Assembly (NCBI RefSeq): GCF_029193595.2
Contig: NZ_CP135052.1
Span: forward strand, 930,001 to 994,000
Source of the DNA: Providencia hangzhouensis
GTDB lineage: Bacteria > Pseudomonadota > Gammaproteobacteria > Enterobacterales > Enterobacteriaceae
Direction: 5' to 3'
Length of the DNA: 64,000 bases
Below the pieces are notes generated by a model, which worked only from the letters and a program-made list of their open reading frames with translations, searched no databases and was not told the origin of the DNA. A program made the position numbers and the translations under genes. Shown here one piece after another: positions 63,317 to 64,000 of the stretch; the stretch's first letter is position 1, and every line of letters begins with the position of its first letter.

Positions 63317-64000
63317 TTAAGCCGCTTTCTTTTTCTTACTAGTTTCTTCATTTGAAGGTTCATCTGGTGACTTTTTTGTCGGAAGTACACCCAAATCATC
63401 AAACTCAAACTCATCGACGTTAATCGTCCGTAACCGGCTTGCTTCTGCTTTACGCAAGATATCAGCTTCTTCTTGCGTAATTACGTTTTCAGGAAGTAGT
63501 TGGTCAGCAAGCTTATCTAAGCGAGTAAAGCTGAGCTTACGCTCTTTTAAGCGGCAAATACGTTCGAAAATAGGTTCAGCGGCAATGATATCCAGCAAGG
63601 CTTGGTTAACTAAGCCATGAGGGTTGTTTTCCGTAGGTGTTAAATACTGCCCACGGCCCAATCTGTCGCGTGTTTCTGATGGCTCCATCAGAATTTGAGC
63701 CAGTTTATGGTCTAGTCGGTCTGATGGTGTCGACATCGCACGGCCAGTAGGGAACAGTGTGATGCGCATGATCCCGGCAACCAATTTGTTAGGGAAGTTT
63801 TTCAGGAGGTCATCCATCGCTTTTTCTGATTGATATAAACAATCTTCAACCGCCCATTTCACTAATGGTAAGTCTGCTTTCTGGCGACCTTCATCTTCAT
63901 AACGTTTTAAGGTTGCAGATGCGAGATACAAGTGGCTTAAAATATCCCCTAAACGAGCAGAGATACGTTCACGGCGTTTCAAGCTACCGCCTAACACACC
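63317..64000 (-). CDS. fadE: Acyl-CoA dehydrogenase FadE, C-terminal part (partial at window end)
   Basis: The visible 228 codons are the C-terminal DUF1974 region of the long (about 814-residue) enterobacterial FadE, the first oxidation step of fatty-acid beta-oxidation. Landmarks are [60 protein letters not shown] and a terminal [20 protein letters not shown]. The frame is open through the window end, so the flavin-binding core lies beyond. A Lys-rich tail (SKKKKAA) ends it. Confidence 0.9.
   Translation of the reverse strand, partial: GVLGGSLKRRERISARLGDILSHLYLASATLKRYEDEGRQKADLPLVKWAVEDCLYQSEKAMDDLLKNFPNKLVAGIMRITLFPTGRAMSTPSDRLDHKLAQILMEPSETRDRLGRGQYLTPTENNPHGLVNQALLDIIAAEPIFERICRLKERKLSFTRLDKLADQLLPENVITQEEADILRKAEASRLRTINVDEFEFDDLGVLPTKKSPDEPSNEETSKKKKAA

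Noticed and set aside
1..64000. CRISPR array, intact insertion sequence, prophage or plasmid origin
   Set aside because: No regularly spaced repeats, no complete transposase or integrase and no replication genes were found; only remnants and long direct repeats occur.

Overview
The window is AT-rich chromosomal DNA from a gammaproteobacterium of the Morganellaceae, most likely Providencia. This is inferred from the mltC-yggX-mutY-trmB-yggL / hemW-rdgB-yggT-proC-yggS-yqgF-yqgE-gshB-rsmE block, the divergent lysR/lysA pair, an ERIC-type repeat and protein sequences close to, but distinct from, those of E. coli. No rRNA operon, CRISPR array or intact IS was seen. One tRNA gene, tRNA-Phe(GAA), is present.

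Region 1 (1-12.5 kb) is a polymorphic-toxin island. It opens with the end of a TpsB transporter and a 1707-residue TpsA/CdiA-like exoprotein. The exoprotein has a DUF637-like region and a C-terminal ParB-like toxin domain, and a candidate immunity gene follows. Behind it lies a scrapyard of displaced modules: a chimeric immunity gene, a duplicated 3' end of betT, TpsA fragments, an ISNCY transposase remnant, a Sel1-repeat protein with two small unknown genes, a toxin-tail/immunity-like pair, an orphan T6SS Hcp with a DUF4225-like cargo gene, and a frameshifted immunity gene. A 430-bp direct repeat flanks about 6 kb of this material, so homologous recombination could delete it.

Region 2 (12.5-25.4 kb) holds betT, ybiI, a GNAT enzyme, a coiled-coil lipoprotein, a DUF421 protein, cptA, a Kch-type potassium channel and ccmAB. 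The ccm genes stop abruptly at ccmB, and an orphan TpsA fragment lies downstream. A thioredoxin-like protein, a TauE/SafE permease and a LacI regulator follow.

Region 3 (25.4-40.1 kb) is catabolic. An ABC sugar/polyol transporter and an erythritol/threitol-dehydrogenase-like enzyme form an operon under two GACGTC-centred palindromes. A racemase/Dcu-transporter pair lies divergent from a HypT-like regulator. An MgtC protein, a nucleoside-permease-like MFS protein and a PhnP-like hydrolase follow. The last two lie divergent from an unusual regulator that fuses a LacI DNA-binding domain to an ABC-type solute-binding domain; two GAACGTTC sites lie in the shared intergenic region.

Region 4 (40.2-60.5 kb) is mostly conserved core: tRNA-Phe, the mltC-yggX-mutY operon, trmB-yggL, glsB, yggN, a Fur-type site before a siderophore-binding protein, the hemW-to-rsmE block, an orphan prepilin peptidase, a FrnE-like DsbA protein, an MBL-fold protein with its LysR neighbour, and lysR/lysA.

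Region 5 (60.6-63.3 kb) is a small, very AT-rich insertion between lysA and fadE and the best candidate for a new system. Two paralogous secreted Sel1-like proteins flank a predicted effector with a papain-like N-terminus and a calcium-binding-type region. The effector's natural C-terminus lies in the -1 frame after an A_AAA_AAA heptamer, and its stop codon overlaps the next start codon. The window ends inside the fadE 3' end.
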